Source: Phascolomyces articulosus (lineage: Eukaryota > Mucoromycota > Mucoromycetes > Mucorales > Lichtheimiaceae). From it: a stretch of 64,000 nt of DNA. How positions within the stretch are numbered: position 1 is the stretch's first letter; each line of letters opens with the position of its first letter. Below are positions 62,984 to 64,000 of this stretch, one piece after another. Made by a program: the position numbers and the translations under genes. Location: assembly GCA_025677815.1 (NCBI GenBank), contig JAIXMP010000010.1:1116001-1180000 (forward strand). The letters are read 5' to 3'. The notes beneath the pieces were generated by a model. That model saw only the letters and a program-made list of their open reading frames with translations. It was not told where the DNA came from and ran no database searches.

Positions 62984-64000
62984 AGTGTTGTTGTTATCTT
63001 ATTGTTGTCGTAAGTTTTTGCTAATTTGATTGATCTTATAAAGAAGGCGTATAGTAGTATATCAAAGAGAGGAGACTGTAAAAAATAGGTTGTTGTTTTA
63101 TTTCAAGTTGTGATTATAATAAAAAAGAAGAAGAAAGAAAGGAGGAGCCTTGAGGTCGAAACGAAAAAGAAGAAGAAAAAAGAGGTTTTTTTTTCGGTTG
63201 TTCATTTTTCATTTATGGATTTTTGTGTTTATTTTCTTTCACATGTTAGTCCATTTCGATTCACAATTTGAACCCAACCCGGACACTGAAAAAAACATCG
63301 GCGTTGCGCACACACGCTGTTACACCATGAAAAACGTAACGAAACTTAACTTGTTATTGAATTGAAATCGATGGATGATACAACTCAAGCTCATGCTTTT
63401 TTGTTTGTTTTCTTCACCATCTTATCATACAAGGAATTAAAGTTTATGTTTTTATTTTAACCATGCATAAATTTACATCTTTTTTTATATTATTAATATC
63501 TAAAAAGATCTACAACAACAATTCATGGCGCTTCGTCATTTTTGATATTGAAGACTTCTTCATTATTACTATTATTATCATATTAAGAAAGAAAAAAAGG
63601 AGATAGGCTCCGATAAAGTATTTATTCTCTTGTTATGATTCGTCTGTCTGCGCACTGATCAATAGCAAATGGGGGGGGGGAGGAAATACCCAGAAATATA
63701 ATTCGTTGCTGCCGTCGGATGGTGATGATGATAATTGACGATATGTAAATGGATGATGATTAGAAATATAAAACAGAAAATATAAACCCGCTTATTACCA
63801 TTTCTTCAGCTCTTTCACATATCATATATACTTTTTTCATGAACGCATAATAATAAAACAACTTATCAGATAGCAACATATAATATAGTAAGATATTGAA
63901 CCGGGTACCTCTCTTTTTGTGTTATCAATAATATATATATAAGCCTTTTACTTTATTATATTATTCATATGTTCTTGTTTTCATGTTATAAAGAAACAAC
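62984..64000. other. Promoter of the MIT gene and downstream AT-rich DNA
   Basis: Right of 62983 the gene strand is pyrimidine-rich (CTTTCTTCTTCTTTTTT near 63118-63142), a likely promoter. The frame at 63150-63365 is Lys/Arg then Phe-rich without support. Nothing else is seen to the window end. Confidence 0.45.

Noticed and set aside
63150..63365. 71-residue basic/Phe-rich open frame
   Set aside because: It translates the purine/T-rich promoter of the MIT gene and has no domain, signal peptide or homologue that I recognise.

Overview
The window looks like a nuclear contig from an early-diverging filamentous fungus, most likely Mucoromycota. The sequence is AT-rich. Genes are split by many introns of about 50-150 nt with GTAAGT-like donors and T(A/T)AG acceptors. 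Intergenic DNA has long homopolymer and (TAT)n/(CAA)n tracts, and typical fungal genes are present. This placement is inference from gene content and style. All CDS models below were spliced by eye. Where exon lengths sum to a whole number of codons, that is stated as support.

Layout. (1) 0-6 kb: a broken gene relic, then a three-gene block on the + strand: a secreted double-psi beta-barrel protein, a cysteine-rich secreted protein interrupted by a stop, and a small Ser/Thr-rich protein. A one-pass membrane protein with PPxY motifs follows on the - strand. (2) 7-18 kb, - strand: UDP-glucose:glycoprotein glucosyltransferase ending in KDEL, then a DEAD-box helicase with four RanBP2 zinc fingers and a Gly-Trp-rich tail. 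(3) 18.8-25 kb: an acidic protein, a four-helix membrane protein, PDCD5 and COQ8. (4) 25-34 kb: a family region with two more copies of the small Ser/Thr-rich gene flanking a UDP-glycosyltransferase, two cysteine-rich paralogues (one broken) and a second double-psi barrel gene. Together they form an inverted copy of the 2-5 kb block. (5) 35-41 kb: a six-helix membrane protein, a decayed gene and gene-poor DNA. (6) 41.8-53 kb: a Bck1-like MAP kinase kinase kinase with SAM and RA domains, a REX-type RNA exonuclease and a TAPT1/Emp65 homologue read divergently from it. (7) 54.6-61 kb: an intronless polytopic membrane protein, a LINE remnant, paired palindromic repeats and a decayed Helitron. (8) 61-63 kb: a MIT-domain protein.

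How they fit together. Most genes are housekeeping: ER glycoprotein quality control (UGGT; TAPT1/Emp65 in folding or trafficking), ubiquinone synthesis (COQ8), RNA metabolism (helicase, RNA exonuclease), cell-integrity signalling (MAPKKK) and endosomal or ubiquitin sorting (PPxY and MIT proteins). The lineage-specific part is the duplicated block at 2-5 and 25-34 kb. Its secreted protein genes are duplicating, inverting and decaying together, while the small Ser/Thr-rich gene keeps its protein and its upstream region nearly intact in all three copies.
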